Source: Pirellulaceae bacterium
Lineage (GTDB): Bacteria; Planctomycetota; Planctomycetia; Pirellulales; Pirellulaceae
Direction of reading: 5' to 3'
Length of the DNA stretch: 7,513 nt
NCBI GenBank assembly: GCA_020846515.1
Contig: JADLDX010000425.1
Coordinates: 1-7,513, forward strand
Positions 6,718 to 7,513 of this stretch are shown here, piece by piece; positions within the stretch are counted from its first letter, which is position 1, and every line of letters begins with the position of its first letter. Below the pieces are notes generated by a model. That model had not been told where the DNA came from and ran no database searches. It saw only the letters and a program-made list of their open reading frames with translations. The translations under genes were made by a program, and so were the position numbers.

Positions 6718-6868
6718 TCAGCTAACCCGGTTATTGAGCCGGTTACTGAAACGACTTTGAATATCCTCGAAGAGCCTATCCGAAAAGGTAGCTGACCATT
6801 GGGTAACGCATGGGGAGACGGATCCCCTTGGAGCGGCGATATCGGCTACCGCCACAGTTCAGCATAAC

Positions 6869-6877
6869 TGCTATAAT
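6869..6877 (+). promoter_or_regulatory. Extended -10 promoter for the methyltransferase gene
   Basis: TGCTATAAT is a perfect extended -10 element. No good -35 hexamer lies 16-18 bases upstream, which is common for extended -10 promoters. Transcription would start near 6884 and give a leader of about 80 bases before ATG 6964, holding the inverted repeats described separately. Confidence 0.6.
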
Positions 6878-6890
6878 GTTGGTCGGCTGT

Positions 6891-6933
6891 CGATGGCCAT
6901 CGCCGAGGATGTCGCGCCTATGTCGCGTCCTCG
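6891..6933 (+). promoter_or_regulatory. Structured 5-prime leader of the methyltransferase mRNA
   Basis: Just after the predicted transcription start there is a perfect 12-base palindrome, CGATGGCCATCG (6891-6902). Directly next to it is a stem-loop: CGAGGA (6904-6909) pairs with TCCTCG (6928-6933) and CGCG (6913-6916) with CGCG (6924-6927), with a three-base bulge on the left and a 7-base loop. The stem-loop contains the direct repeat ATGTCGCG (6909-6916 and 6920-6927). It ends 30 bases before the ATG at 6964. It matches no riboswitch class that I recognise and no U-tract follows. It might be an operator or an mRNA-stability structure. Confidence 0.4.
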
Positions 6934-6963
6934 ATCACTAAACTTGGAGAAAGCTTCCGGCTG

Positions 6964-7513
6964 ATGGATTTGAAAGAACGAGTGCTGGAAGGCGAATTGA
7001 TGGACGCTCCGGACTTGGAGGCGGGGTTACACCATCAAGCTTTACAGGGTCTTCAACGCGTCAACTGGCTCAGCGGTACCGCACGAATTATCAGCCGTGC
7101 CATCCTTCAAGCCATGAAGTCTGCTCCAAAGTCCGCGCCTTGGCGCATACTGGACTTGGCCTGCGGTGGAGGCGACGTAACCCTGGAAGTCAGCCAACAA
7201 CTGCGCCGAGCCGGTGTGGCCGTGCACATCGAAGGCTGGGATCGCAGCGGCACAGCCATCGCATACGCCCGCGAGCGGGCCAGGCGAATGGCCACAGCCA
7301 ACAGTGATACGGCCAGCAGTGACACTGCATCCGGTCAAGTGCAGTTTCACGAGCACGACGCATTTGATTTGAATGTAGACCGCCAATTCGATGTCGTGAT
7401 GTGCACACTGTTTCTGCATCACTTGGATCGCCAGTCAGCGACTGATTTGTTAAGTCGAATGTATCGGGCGTCGAGGCAACTAGTGCTCGTGGATGATTTG
7501 CGGCGGACTTGGA
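6964..7513 (+). CDS. Class I SAM-dependent methyltransferase (partial, 3-prime end outside window)
   Basis: The frame is open from ATG 6964 to the window edge, giving 183 residues of an incomplete protein. The methyltransferase motif I is LDLACGGGDVT at 63-73, with the acidic residue that usually binds the SAM ribose at D93 in EGWDRS. HDAFDL at 131-136 fits the adenine-binding region, and FDVVMCTLFLHHL up to residue 154 is motif IV and the following strand. LVLVDDLRRTW leads off the edge. Residues 114-123 are a duplicated SDTAS pair in the loop after the second strand. A second start at ATG 7000 has a better Shine-Dalgarno (GGAAGG, 7-base spacing) than 6964 (GGAG, 14 bases away). In planctomycetes similar enzymes often stand beside an FAD-dependent oxidoreductase and a type III polyketide synthase; whether that is so here lies beyond the window. 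Methyl acceptor unknown. Confidence 0.87.
   Translation, partial: MDLKERVLEGELMDAPDLEAGLHHQALQGLQRVNWLSGTARIISRAILQAMKSAPKSAPWRILDLACGGGDVTLEVSQQLRRAGVAVHIEGWDRSGTAIAYARERARRMATANSDTASSDTASGQVQFHEHDAFDLNVDRQFDVVMCTLFLHHLDRQSATDLLSRMYRASRQLVLVDDLRRTW

Noticed and set aside
6723..6745. Terminator-like stem after the deacetylase-like gene
   Set aside because: TAACC/GGTTA plus two further pairs with a bulge is weak and is not followed by a T-run.
7042..7422. 126-residue open frame on the - strand near the right edge
   Set aside because: The + strand here encodes clear methyltransferase motifs in a frame that is missed only because it has no stop before the edge.

Overview
The window looks like chromosomal DNA of a planctomycete, most likely of the Pirellula/Rhodopirellula type. 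This is inferred from gene content: a secreted DUF885 metallopeptidase-like protein, a secreted ThuA-domain protein, an O/P-type porin with an N-terminal coiled coil, and a methyltransferase of a kind common in that phylum. GC content is moderate, intergenic spaces are long, and start codons are varied (GTG and TTG as well as ATG). No database search was possible, so the taxon is a judgement. All six recognised genes are on the + strand; the reverse-strand open frames look like shadows.

Layout: bases 1-110 hold a hairpin-rich dispersed repeat that returns as an identical 78-bp copy at 3915-3992. It is followed by a secreted DUF885 protein (199-1968). An intergenic stretch with two perfect tandem copies of a 30-bp unit and a degenerate relative leads to a secreted ThuA-like protein (2160-3002). 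Fifty-six bases later comes ispD (3059-3769, TTG start), the one clear housekeeping gene, for the MEP isoprenoid pathway. Directly after the ispD stop codon lies a 223-bp composite element (3770-3992) with perfect 11-bp terminal inverted repeats and several hairpins. An outer-membrane porin (4190-5671), a histone-deacetylase-fold amidohydrolase (5794-6717) and a class I SAM-dependent methyltransferase that runs off the right edge (from 6964) complete the window.

The genes do not form an obvious single pathway. ThuA and ispD are close enough to be co-transcribed; the others are separated by more than 100 bp and probably have their own promoters. Two of these, upstream of the deacetylase and the methyltransferase, share a near-identical extended -10 motif (16 positions, 2 transitions).

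No phage, CRISPR, toxin-antitoxin, defence or tRNA/rRNA signature is visible, and I do not see a convincing new multi-gene system. The least explained parts are non-coding: the hairpin-rich repeat family, the 30-bp tandem repeat, the structured leader of the methyltransferase gene, and an in-frame six-codon minicistron just upstream of ispD.
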